Assembly: GCF_001437205.1 (NCBI RefSeq)
Contig: NZ_JQAZ01000006.1
Location: 1 to 64,000, forward strand
DNA length: 64,000 nt
Source of the DNA: Lactobacillus selangorensis
Lineage (GTDB): Bacteria > Bacillota > Bacilli > Lactobacillales > Lactobacillaceae
Direction of reading: 5' to 3'
A program made the translations under genes and the position numbers. This document shows, in pieces, positions 51,158-58,379 of this stretch (position 1 is the first letter of the stretch; each line of letters opens with the position of its first letter). The notes under the pieces are model-generated. The model worked only from the letters and a program-made list of their open reading frames with translations. It did not search any database and was not told the DNA's origin.

Positions 51158-51976
51158 TTACCAGCCATTAACGGTGGTTCCGACTCCGTAACTCGCGATA
51201 ATATTTTTATAATCTTCCAAATCATCAGCTGTCAGCTGTTTTACATCTTTTAGGGCATATTCTCGATGCAGATTCTGATATTTTTTTAGACCGAATTGAT
51301 GGAAGGGCAGTAATTCGACTTTATCGATGCCCATTTGGGTAAATAGTTGCCCAAAATGATCGGCATCTTCCAAAGTGTAATTGAAACCGGGAATAACTGG
51401 GATTCGGACTAGCATGTCTTTCTTAGCTGCGACAGCCGTTGCTAGATTCTGCAAAATTAATTCGTTGCGGCCACCAGTACCAAGCTGGTGGCGTTGACTA
51501 TCCCATTGTTTGCAGTCATAATACATAAAGTCCATTTGGTCCATAAATGCTTTAAAAATTTTCGGACGCGCAAAGCCGGTTGTTTCGCAAGCAACTGAAA
51601 TGCCTTCTGCATGAATAGCTTTAGCGAGTTCAATTGCAAAAGGGGCTTGGAAAAGAACTTCACCGCCTGAGAAGGTCACTCCCCCACCTGATTCTTCATA
51701 GAAATCTTTATCTTGCAGAATCACTTTCATGACTTCCGGAATGGTTTTATATTCGCCAACGGTAATATTCTTTTGGGTGGATTCATCAAACATTTCTTCT
51801 TGACGTCCCGATTGAGATTCAGGATTAGAACACCATTTGCATCGTAATGGGCAGCCTTTGAAGAAAACGACGGTACGAATGCCTGGACCATCATTTAAAC
51901 TAAATTTTTGAATATTAAAAATCAAAGCTTTGGGTGCAGTCTTTTTTTCGGGTTTCGTTTTTAGGGACATATGCAT
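51158..51976 (-). CDS. Glycyl-radical-enzyme activase 1 (radical SAM)
   Basis: A 272-residue radical SAM enzyme with CxxxCxxC in 'GCPLRCKWCSNPES', the SAM-binding 'SGGGVTFSGGEVLFQ' and C-terminal 'ELLPFHQFG', as in PflA/PflC/YbiY. It makes the glycyl radical on its partner GRE. The ferredoxin-like insert found in glycerol-dehydratase activases is absent. Start ATG 51976 has GGAGG 8 bases upstream; a GTG three codons earlier is closer than usual. Divergent from the DeoR-type gene and GRE 1, with a long inverted repeat between. Confidence 0.9.
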   Translation of the reverse strand: MHMSLKTKPEKKTAPKALIFNIQKFSLNDGPGIRTVVFFKGCPLRCKWCSNPESQSGRQEEMFDESTQKNITVGEYKTIPEVMKVILQDKDFYEESGGGVTFSGGEVLFQAPFAIELAKAIHAEGISVACETTGFARPKIFKAFMDQMDFMYYDCKQWDSQRHQLGTGGRNELILQNLATAVAAKKDMLVRIPVIPGFNYTLEDADHFGQLFTQMGIDKVELLPFHQFGLKKYQNLHREYALKDVKQLTADDLEDYKNIIASYGVGTTVNGW

Positions 51977-52026
51977 ACAGCCCACCTCCGTCTCTTTATT
52001 TTATTTAAGTATATAATCTTACGAAC

Positions 52027-52075
52027 GCAATTTAAATATCTTTCTTTCAAAAATATTTAAATTGCACAAATGTGT
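52027..52075. promoter_or_regulatory. Long inverted repeat and GCACA-N2-TGTG motif between activase 1 and its regulator
   Basis: GCAATTTAAATAT (52027-52039) and ATATTTAAATTGC (52053-52065) are perfect 13-bp arms, 13 bases apart. GCACA-AA-TGTGT (52064-52075) overlaps the right arm. On the minus strand the left arm covers a -35 (TTTAAA-N17-TATACT); on the plus strand the motif abuts an extended -10 (TGTTAAAAT, 52073-52081). Confidence 0.55.
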
Positions 52076-52114
52076 TAAAATACATTTATTGAAGAAAAAG
52101 TGAAGGTCAAGCAA

Positions 52115-52861
52115 ATGTCAAAACGAAGCGAACAAATTCTAGAAATTGTTAATCAGCATAAAAAAATTGAAGTCAATGAACTAGCTAACCAATTAAAAGT
52201 CTCAAAAGTCACGATTCGCAAGGACCTGACGGAATTAGAAAACAAGGGTTTATTGCGGCGTCAGCATGGTTATGCCATCATCAATAGTCCTGATAATCTT
52301 AATTTTCGTTTAGCACAAAACTACGAAACAAAACTGCGAATCGCCCAAGCAGCGGCAGAACAAGTTGCCGAGAACGCCACAATCATGATCGAATCGGGAT
52401 CGACATGTGTTTTATTGGCGGATCAATTAGGGCAGCAAGGCAAGCACGTTACGATCATTACCAATTCCTACTTTATTGCGCATTATGTCGAGAAATATCC
52501 AGCAATCACGATTATTTTGCTGGGCGGCAAATATCAGCCTGAATCTGAGGTCGTAGTGGGTCCCTTGACAAAAATGACGCTGGCCAATTTTCATGTTGGC
52601 CAATTATTTATCGGGACAGATGGGTATGACGCCCAAACCGGCTTTTATTCGAATGACCTAATGCGGGTTGAAATTGTTCAGGCCATGGCAGCACAGGCCT
52701 CGTCGGTAACTGTGCTGACAGATTCTTCTAAATTTACTGCTCCGAATACAGTGAAACAATTGAGCCCTGATCAGGTTACACAAGTCATTACGGATAAAGG
52801 GCTGCAAAAGGATCAGGCCGCTTCATTACGAAAGCAGCATATCAAGCTCGTATTAGTTTAA
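52115..52861 (+). CDS. DeoR-family regulator 1 of the GRE cluster
   Basis: A 248-residue DeoR/GlpR-type protein: winged helix ('KIEVNELANQLKVSKVTIRKDL', about 16-38) and sensor domain ('IESGSTCVLLADQL', 'ITNSYFIAHYV', 'LLGGKYQPESEVVVGP'). Start 52115 is chosen over GTG 52100; AAGGTC lies upstream of it. Between the divergent activase and GRE 1, followed by a strong terminator, so GRE 1 has its own promoter. Likely senses a sugar phosphate. Confidence 0.88.
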   Translation: MSKRSEQILEIVNQHKKIEVNELANQLKVSKVTIRKDLTELENKGLLRRQHGYAIINSPDNLNFRLAQNYETKLRIAQAAAEQVAENATIMIESGSTCVLLADQLGQQGKHVTIITNSYFIAHYVEKYPAITIILLGGKYQPESEVVVGPLTKMTLANFHVGQLFIGTDGYDAQTGFYSNDLMRVEIVQAMAAQASSVTVLTDSSKFTAPNTVKQLSPDQVTQVITDKGLQKDQAASLRKQHIKLVLV

Positions 52862-52872
52862 TTGCTTTAAGG

Positions 52873-52917
52873 AAAAAGTTCGCCTAAATCTTAGTACAGG
52901 TTTAGGCGAACTTTTTT
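52873..52917 (+). terminator. Terminator between the DeoR-type gene and GRE 1
   Basis: AAAAGTTCGCCTAAA pairs with TTTAGGCGAACTTTT (15 bp), T6. Confidence 0.85.
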
Positions 52918-52933
52918 GGTGATTTGGATTCGA

Positions 52934-52962
52934 TTGTATTTCTTAATGCGGTGTGTTACATT
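52934..52962 (+). promoter_or_regulatory. Promoter of GRE 1
   Basis: TTGTAT (52934-52939), 17 bases, TACATT (52957-52962). TTTCG-AA-CGAAA (52965-52976) follows at the likely start and may be an operator. Confidence 0.55.
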
Positions 52963-53011
52963 AGTTTCGAACGAAAGAAAAATGATTACGTTAGAACGGA
53001 GGACATTTGTC

Positions 53012-55462
53012 ATGGATGCTGTAAAAACACAAACCGCACAAAGAAAAATTACGAAGGCAGAAGATCATTTTGGTAAATTAACACCTCGGATGTCACGACT
53101 ACGTGATTCGATTATTGATGCCAAACCATATGTCGATGCCGAACGAGCTATTTTGACTACCGAAGCCTATCAGGCACATCAAAATGAACAAGTAGATGTT
53201 TTGCGTGCCGATATGCTGGCTCATATTTTGAAGCACATGACCATTTTCATCGAACCGGATACATTGATTGCCGGCAATCAGGCCCGTCAAAATAAATGGG
53301 CACCTGTTTATCCTGAATATTCGATGAACTGGGTCATTGATGAATTGGATACATTTGAAAAACGACCTGGCGATGTTTTCTATATTACGGAAGAAACAAA
53401 ACAACAATTACGAGACATTGCACCATTTTGGAAAAATAATACATTGGAAGATCGTGGCTATGCGGCATTTCCGCCAAAGAGCAAACTTTTCTATGATCTC
53501 GGCGTGATCGGGGCCGATGGGAATATCACTTCTGGGGATGGACATATTGCTGTTAATTATGAAACAGTCATCAATAAAGGATTAGTCTGGTACGAAAAAC
53601 GTGTTCAGACGGCGATGGATGCACTTGATTTGACGGATTATAATGAACAAAAGAAATTGTACTTCTATCAAGCTAGTTTGACCGTTATTGCAGCTGTTAA
53701 GAACTTTGCCCATCGTTATGCCGAGTTGGCACGGAAAGAGGCGCAAACTGCAACGCCAGAACGTGCAACTGACTTCATTAAAATGGCTGATATCTTGGAT
53801 AAGGTTCCTTATCAGCCAGCTTCGACGATGCGAGAGGCTGTTCAAGCTATTTGGATGATCCATTTAGTTCTGCAGATTGAGTCAAACGGCCATTCCGTTT
53901 CATATGGTCGTTTGGATCAATATCTGAATCCGTTTTATCAGCGTGATTTAGAGGCAGGTCTGATCGATCGTGACGGGGCCACTGAATTGATCACAAATTT
54001 GTGTTTGAAGACTTTGACGATCAATAAATTGCGCTCATGGCAGCATACCGAATTTTCAGCCGGCAGTCCATTGTATCAGAACATTACCATTGGCGGACAG
54101 ACACCAGATGGCCAAGATGCTGTCAACGATCTTTCTTATGTGATTTTAAGAGCGATTGCGCAAGCACATCTGCCACAACCAAATCTAACAGTTCGATACC
54201 ACCAAGGTTTAAGTCAAAACTTTATGCGGGAATGTATTGCGGTCATCAAAGAAGGACTTGGAATGCCAGCCTTCAATAATGATGAAATTATCATTCCATC
54301 CTTTATTGCCAGAGGCGTCAAAAAAGAAGATGCCTACAATTACAGTGCAATCGGCTGTGTTGAAACAGCCGTACCAGGCAAATGGGGTTATCGTTGTACT
54401 GGCATGAGTTTTATCAATTATCCACGCACACTGCTGATTATTATGAATGGCGGTATTGATCCCGAATCTGGGAAACGTTTGTTGCCCGACTATGGTAAAT
54501 TTACGGACATGACTAATTACAAACAGCTTTTTGATGCTTGGGATAAAGGTTTACGTGAGATGACTCGTCAGAGTGTCATTATTGAAAATACTTGTGATAT
54601 GGTTTTGGAACAAGGCTATCCGGATATTCTGTGCTCAACATTAACAGATGATTGCATTGGTCGTGGCAAGACAATCAAAGAGGGCGGTGCTGTTTATGAC
54701 TTTATCAGTGGTCTTCAAGTCGGAATTGCTAATTTGGCTGATTCACTCGCTGCAATCAAGAAATTAGTTTTTGAGGAGCACAAGCTGACGACAGAACAGC
54801 TTTGGCATGCATTACAGACAGATTTTGTCGGTGAAGAGGGCGAACGGATTCGTCAGATGCTGCTGACCGATGCACCTAAATACGGTAATGACGATGATTA
54901 TGTCGATGATTTGATTCATGATGCCTATGAACCTTATGTTGATGAAATTTCTAAGTATAAGAATACGCGATATGGTCGTGGCCCAATCGGTGGGTTACGT
55001 TACGCTGGGACGTCATCAATTTCGGCTAATGTTGGACAAGGACATAGTACCTTAGCAACACCTGATGGCCGTCATGCACGGACACCTTTGGCTGAAGGCT
55101 GTTCGCCAGAACATGCAATGGATGTTGAAGGTCCAACGGCGGTCTTCAAATCTGTTTCTAAGTTGCCAACGAAAGATATTACTGGCGGTGTCCTCTTGAA
55201 CCAGAAAATGTCGCCGCAGATTTTACGGACGCCTGAAAGCTGCGATAAGCTGATTGCTTTATTACGCACTTTCTTCAATCGGCTGCACGGTTATCATGTC
55301 CAGTACAATATTGTTGATCGGAATACATTGATTGCTGCACAAAAAGATCCGGCTAGTTATCGTGATTTGATTGTTCGTGTTGCTGGTTATTCAGCCTTCT
55401 TCGTCGGGTTATCGAAGGAAACACAGGATGATATCATTGCCCGGACGGAACAATCTCTTTAA
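53012..55462 (+). CDS. Glycyl radical enzyme 1 (PflD/YbiW type)
   Basis: An 816-residue GRE. The thiyl residue is Cys449 in 'SAIGCVETAVPGKWGYRCTG', with Glu451 two positions on; the glycyl loop is 'RVAGYSAFF' with Gly792. One Cys rather than the adjacent Cys-Cys of pyruvate formate-lyase excludes PFL. His178 ('GDGHIAVNYETV') is kept, but the Asp that follows 14 residues after the Cys in glycerol dehydratase is Thr here. 'GKWGYRCTGM' is what I expect in PflD/YbiW. Start 53012 has GGAGG upstream. Substrate not proven; see findings. Confidence 0.9.
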   Translation: MDAVKTQTAQRKITKAEDHFGKLTPRMSRLRDSIIDAKPYVDAERAILTTEAYQAHQNEQVDVLRADMLAHILKHMTIFIEPDTLIAGNQARQNKWAPVYPEYSMNWVIDELDTFEKRPGDVFYITEETKQQLRDIAPFWKNNTLEDRGYAAFPPKSKLFYDLGVIGADGNITSGDGHIAVNYETVINKGLVWYEKRVQTAMDALDLTDYNEQKKLYFYQASLTVIAAVKNFAHRYAELARKEAQTATPERATDFIKMADILDKVPYQPASTMREAVQAIWMIHLVLQIESNGHSVSYGRLDQYLNPFYQRDLEAGLIDRDGATELITNLCLKTLTINKLRSWQHTEFSAGSPLYQNITIGGQTPDGQDAVNDLSYVILRAIAQAHLPQPNLTVRYHQGLSQNFMRECIAVIKEGLGMPAFNNDEIIIPSFIARGVKKEDAYNYSAIGCVETAVPGKWGYRCTGMSFINYPRTLLIIMNGGIDPESGKRLLPDYGKFTDMTNYKQLFDAWDKGLREMTRQSVIIENTCDMVLEQGYPDILCSTLTDDCIGRGKTIKEGGAVYDFISGLQVGIANLADSLAAIKKLVFEEHKLTTEQLWHALQTDFVGEEGERIRQMLLTDAPKYGNDDDYVDDLIHDAYEPYVDEISKYKNTRYGRGPIGGLRYAGTSSISANVGQGHSTLATPDGRHARTPLAEGCSPEHAMDVEGPTAVFKSVSKLPTKDITGGVLLNQKMSPQILRTPESCDKLIALLRTFFNRLHGYHVQYNIVDRNTLIAAQKDPASYRDLIVRVAGYSAFFVGLSKETQDDIIARTEQSL

Positions 55463-55484
55463 AAATAATTTAAATTAGCCAACG

Positions 55485-55532
55485 AAAAAATGACCGTTTC
55501 GATATCGAATTTGATGTCGAAACGGTCATTTT
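55485..55532 (+). terminator. Terminator after GRE 1
   Basis: AAAATGACCGTTTCGA pairs with TCGAAACGGTCATTTT (16 bp), A- and T-rich flanks. Confidence 0.8.
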
Positions 55533-55581
55533 GTTTTGGCAGCAAAAAGCTTCCATTTATTTTTTTATTCACTTTTGAAGC

Positions 55582-55612
55582 AAAAAAATACCGTCAGGGA
55601 GGACGGTATTTT
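55582..55612 (-). terminator. Terminator of the FSA-like gene
   Basis: AATACCGTC pairs with GACGGTATT on the minus strand, followed by T7. Confidence 0.75.
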
Positions 55613-55628
55613 ATGGGAGTAATTGTTT

Positions 55629-56315
55629 TTATTTAACGATACTTGTCATTGTGGCGCCCTTGCCATAGACGCCTTCGAAATCATTGGTAAAGTCCTGAAC
55701 AGCAGCGCTGATGGCTGGAACACCTAAAGCAGTTGCCATGATATCAGCACCCATTGTCACAGCTTGAGCACCGTTTTCAAGAGCACTGTTGACTTGCTGA
55801 ACAGTATGGAAACTGGCAGCTAAGATCTTGCTGGAATAATGATTCCGTTCAATTTCTTGTGCCAAGTTGAAAATAACTTCATCGGCATTGATGTTCATGT
55901 TGACCATCCGGTTGTAGTAAGGAGCTAAGTAATCAGCACCAGCAGCCATGGCTAAGTAACCTTGGAACTTAGTGTAGATGGCAGTTGCAGTAATGTGAAT
56001 GCCTTCCTGTTTTAATTCCTTAATTGCAGCTAAACCAGCCTCGTTGGTGGGAATCTTGATATAAACGTTTTTATCGATTTGATTTAGGATCGTGTGTGCA
56101 TCGGTGATCATTTCGTCAGTTGTTTGACCGACAACTTGAACGTGCATTTTTGCATCTGGTCCGATGATTTGACGAATTTCATTTAAATGCTTAAAAAGAT
56201 CAGCTGGTGCTTCTTTTTTAACGATCGTTGGGTTGGAAGTGATCCCACTTAAAGGAATGATTGCCTGATATTTTTTGATTTGGTCAATGTTGATTGTGTC
56301 TAATAGGAATTCCAT
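55629..56315 (-). CDS. fsa: Fructose-6-phosphate-aldolase-like transaldolase
   Basis: A 228-residue class I aldolase of the TalC/FSA group: 'MEFLLDTINIDQIKKY', 'GITSNPTIV', 'VYIKIPTNEAGLAAIK' (Schiff-base Lys in 'IKIP'), 'ITATAIYTKFQGYLA', 'ILAASFHTVQQV'. FSA cleaves fructose 6-phosphate or 1-deoxy analogues into glyceraldehyde 3-phosphate and dihydroxyacetone or hydroxyacetone. Its position between two GREs copies the E. coli fsaA-ybiW and fsaB-pflD neighbourhoods. GAGGTG lies 6 bases before ATG 56315. Own promoter and operator upstream. Confidence 0.88.
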   Translation of the reverse strand: MEFLLDTINIDQIKKYQAIIPLSGITSNPTIVKKEAPADLFKHLNEIRQIIGPDAKMHVQVVGQTTDEMITDAHTILNQIDKNVYIKIPTNEAGLAAIKELKQEGIHITATAIYTKFQGYLAMAAGADYLAPYYNRMVNMNINADEVIFNLAQEIERNHYSSKILAASFHTVQQVNSALENGAQAVTMGADIMATALGVPAISAAVQDFTNDFEGVYGKGATMTSIVK

Positions 56316-56367
56316 GTCTTTCACCTCATATGTTTATTTGATGGTTAAAGCATACCATCGGGATAAG

Positions 56368-56398
56368 AAACTTTGAACATTTCTCAAATTCAAAGTTT
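56368..56398. promoter_or_regulatory. Inverted repeat over the fsa transcription start
   Basis: AAACTTTGAA-N11-TTCAAAGTTT, perfect 10-bp arms, just downstream of the fsa -10. The half-site AAACTTTGAA recurs at 58297-58306 before GRE 2, so one regulator (SorC or DeoR type) may control both. Confidence 0.5.
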
Positions 56399-56403
56399 TT
56401 TGA

Positions 56404-56433
56404 GGTATAGTCCAAATACTGTTAGGCCGGCAA
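56404..56433 (-). promoter_or_regulatory. Promoter of fsa with weak cre-like overlap
   Basis: Minus strand TTGCCG (56428-56433), 18 bases, TATACC (56404-56409). TGAAAGCGATTGCC (plus 56429-56442) matches cre with two mismatches and overlaps the -35. Confidence 0.45.
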
Positions 56434-56460
56434 TCGCTTTCAAATGGTTATTTGCCATTT

Positions 56461-56472
56461 GCACATATGTGC
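56461..56472. promoter_or_regulatory. GCACA-TA-TGTGC palindrome upstream of the fsa promoter
   Basis: A perfect 12-bp palindrome between the SorC-type stop and the fsa -35; one of four copies of the GCACA-N2-TGTG motif in this cluster. Confidence 0.45.
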
Positions 56473-56478
56473 AGTCTT

Positions 56479-57423
56479 TTAGGCAAGGATGCGTTGAGCT
56501 GTTTCTTCATCGGTGATCAACGAATTTAAAGTGCCCATTTTCAACAGTGCCTTGATTGCCGGGACTTTCGTGACGGAGCGCGCGACCCCAACACGAATGT
56601 CGGCTTTTTGCAGCTGATCAAGCGGAATGGCAATCGTCCGGTCAAGCAAATCGCCACTCAGAATTTTGCCGTAACGATCAAAGAAAGTGCAGCAACAATC
56701 ACCGATCGCTTCACGCTGACGTAGCATCTCTTCGTCTTCGACACTTAATAAATCGCGCCAGTGACTGGTTTGGGTTGAAAGCGGGCCGCCAATGCCGACC
56801 ATGGCAATGTTCAAATGATCCCAGTCGTAGCGGATTTCTTGGAAATAATGCGAATTCATAATGCCATCGCGCACATATTTTGATTCTTGGACGGCAGCGG
56901 CATCGACAAAAAGGCTCTTGCCGCCAAATTGCCGTGCCATATCGTAGACGATGCCATTGACATGATATTGCGAATTGCTCGGACTAGGACCACCAACAAG
57001 CGGCACAAAAGTCGCATCGGTCTTAGTTGGGTTGTGCAATTGCCAAACGATCCCAGCGAGGACAGAACCCCAAGAAAAGCCAACAATGTCATGTGGCTTA
57101 ATGATTTGCTTTAAGTGTAAGGCTGCTGCTTGCGACAAGCGTTGATTTTTTTGCTGATGTGAATCATGGGCTTGGCTTGCAATAACAACGACACTTTGTA
57201 GGTGGTATTTATTTTTGATTTGGAATTCCAAGTTAAACAAACCAGTATCCATGCCTTGAATGTGGATCTCGACGATATGCTGATCACGAGCCTGTTTCAA
57301 CATACGACTGATTGTGGTGCGATAGATGCCTAATTCCTTGGCGATCTGTGCCTGAGTATAATCTTGTTCATAATACAGATAAGCGACTTTAGCGAGTAAA
57401 TGATTTCGTTCTTGTTTCATCAT
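56479..57423 (-). CDS. SorC-family transcriptional regulator
   Basis: A 314-residue SorC/CggR-type regulator: N-terminal helix-turn-helix ('LAKVAYLYYEQDYTQAQIAKELGIYRTTISRMLKQA', about 9-44) and a sugar-phosphate-binding domain ('DIVGFSWGSVLAGIVW', 'FVPLVGGPSP', 'VGIGGPLS', 'GDCCCTFFDRYG'). Members sense phosphorylated sugars such as fructose 1,6-bisphosphate or dihydroxyacetone phosphate. ATG 57423 and ATG 57420 are both possible. It lies 8 bases after the second DeoR-type gene and upstream of fsa. Confidence 0.88.
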   Translation of the reverse strand: MMKQERNHLLAKVAYLYYEQDYTQAQIAKELGIYRTTISRMLKQARDQHIVEIHIQGMDTGLFNLEFQIKNKYHLQSVVVIASQAHDSHQQKNQRLSQAAALHLKQIIKPHDIVGFSWGSVLAGIVWQLHNPTKTDATFVPLVGGPSPSNSQYHVNGIVYDMARQFGGKSLFVDAAAVQESKYVRDGIMNSHYFQEIRYDWDHLNIAMVGIGGPLSTQTSHWRDLLSVEDEEMLRQREAIGDCCCTFFDRYGKILSGDLLDRTIAIPLDQLQKADIRVGVARSVTKVPAIKALLKMGTLNSLITDEETAQRILA

Positions 57424-57431
57424 TACATCTC

Positions 57432-58199
57432 CTAATTGGTACTGATCACATGTGTTTCCTTTTGAATATCCGTTAGGGCAGGATCGTCGCTTGGCAAATC
57501 GGTGATCACATAGTCGACTTGATCCCAGCCAGCAACTTTGACTAACGAGGATTGCTTGAACTTGGTGGCATCGACTAAAGCGATGCAGACATTGCTATTG
57601 GCGATCATTTTACGTTTCATTTCGGCATCGGCAAAATTCGAGGAACAAATCCCATCGCGGCCTAAAACGCCGCTTGAACCGACGAAACTAAAGTCGAAGT
57701 AAGTATCCGTGTACAGGTTGTATGTCTGATCGCCCTGAAAAGACATGTCGTTAATGCTGTATTTACCGCCTGTACTGAAAATTTCTTCATGACTGTTTTG
57801 CAGGGCAATCAGTGATAACAGTGAACTGGTGATGATCGTATCGCGGTCGCGTTTAGCGATCAGTGCCGCTAAACTAGCAACGGTACTGCCTTGATCGAGT
57901 GCCATGGTGATTCGTTTGGCAGGCAGAAAGTCAAAGGCTTTATCGGCAATTTTGTTTTTCGCAAAAGTATTGATCGTAGTGCGCTGATTGACGGGTGCAA
58001 GTGGTGGCGCATCAACGATCGTGGCTTTTCCAAATTGTTTATGGACTAAACCTTGGTCGCTCAATATGGTGAGATCTTTACGGATCGTTTCGTCTGAGAC
58101 CTTGAACCGACTGACTAATTCGCTGATTTTAACGGTTTTATCTTTCTTAAGCAGGGCGAGAATCTGATTCCGTCGGGCTTGAATTTCATTTGCATTCAT
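57432..58199 (-). CDS. DeoR-family regulator 2 of the GRE cluster
   Basis: A 255-residue DeoR/GlpR-type regulator with winged helix ('TVKISELVSRFKVSDETIRKDL', about 22-44) and sensor domain ('LDQGSTVASLAALIA', 'ITSSLLSLIAL', 'STGGKY'). Some sensor positions differ from GlpR (e.g. 'VGSSGV' in place of 'IGTSGI'). TGAGGTG precedes ATG 58199. Divergent from GRE 2 across 180 bases, and first of a two-regulator operon with the SorC-type gene. Confidence 0.88.
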   Translation of the reverse strand: MNANEIQARRNQILALLKKDKTVKISELVSRFKVSDETIRKDLTILSDQGLVHKQFGKATIVDAPPLAPVNQRTTINTFAKNKIADKAFDFLPAKRITMALDQGSTVASLAALIAKRDRDTIITSSLLSLIALQNSHEEIFSTGGKYSINDMSFQGDQTYNLYTDTYFDFSFVGSSGVLGRDGICSSNFADAEMKRKMIANSNVCIALVDATKFKQSSLVKVAGWDQVDYVITDLPSDDPALTDIQKETHVISTN

Positions 58200-58271
58200 G
58201 TGGACACCTCAACTTCTTTTAATTAGTCAAAGTATAATCCAAAAATTCAAAACAATAAACCCAAAAAGTTG

Positions 58272-58283
58272 GCACATCTGTGC
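58272..58283. promoter_or_regulatory. GCACA-TC-TGTGC motif between DeoR 2 and GRE 2
   Basis: Perfect 5-bp arms; a copy of the motif shared across the cluster, about 50 bases upstream of the GRE 2 -35. Confidence 0.45.
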
Positions 58284-58320
58284 TATTTCAATGCAAAAAC
58301 TTTGAAGTCAACATTTTGCA

Positions 58321-58349
58321 TTGATTTAGTTGAATTGGTATTGCATAAT
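58321..58349 (+). promoter_or_regulatory. Promoter of GRE 2
   Basis: TTGATT (58321-58326), 17 bases, CATAAT (58344-58349). AAACTTTGAA (58297-58306) lies just upstream. Confidence 0.55.
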
Positions 58350-58379
58350 GACAATGAAAACTGAAAGGGGATCAATCTC

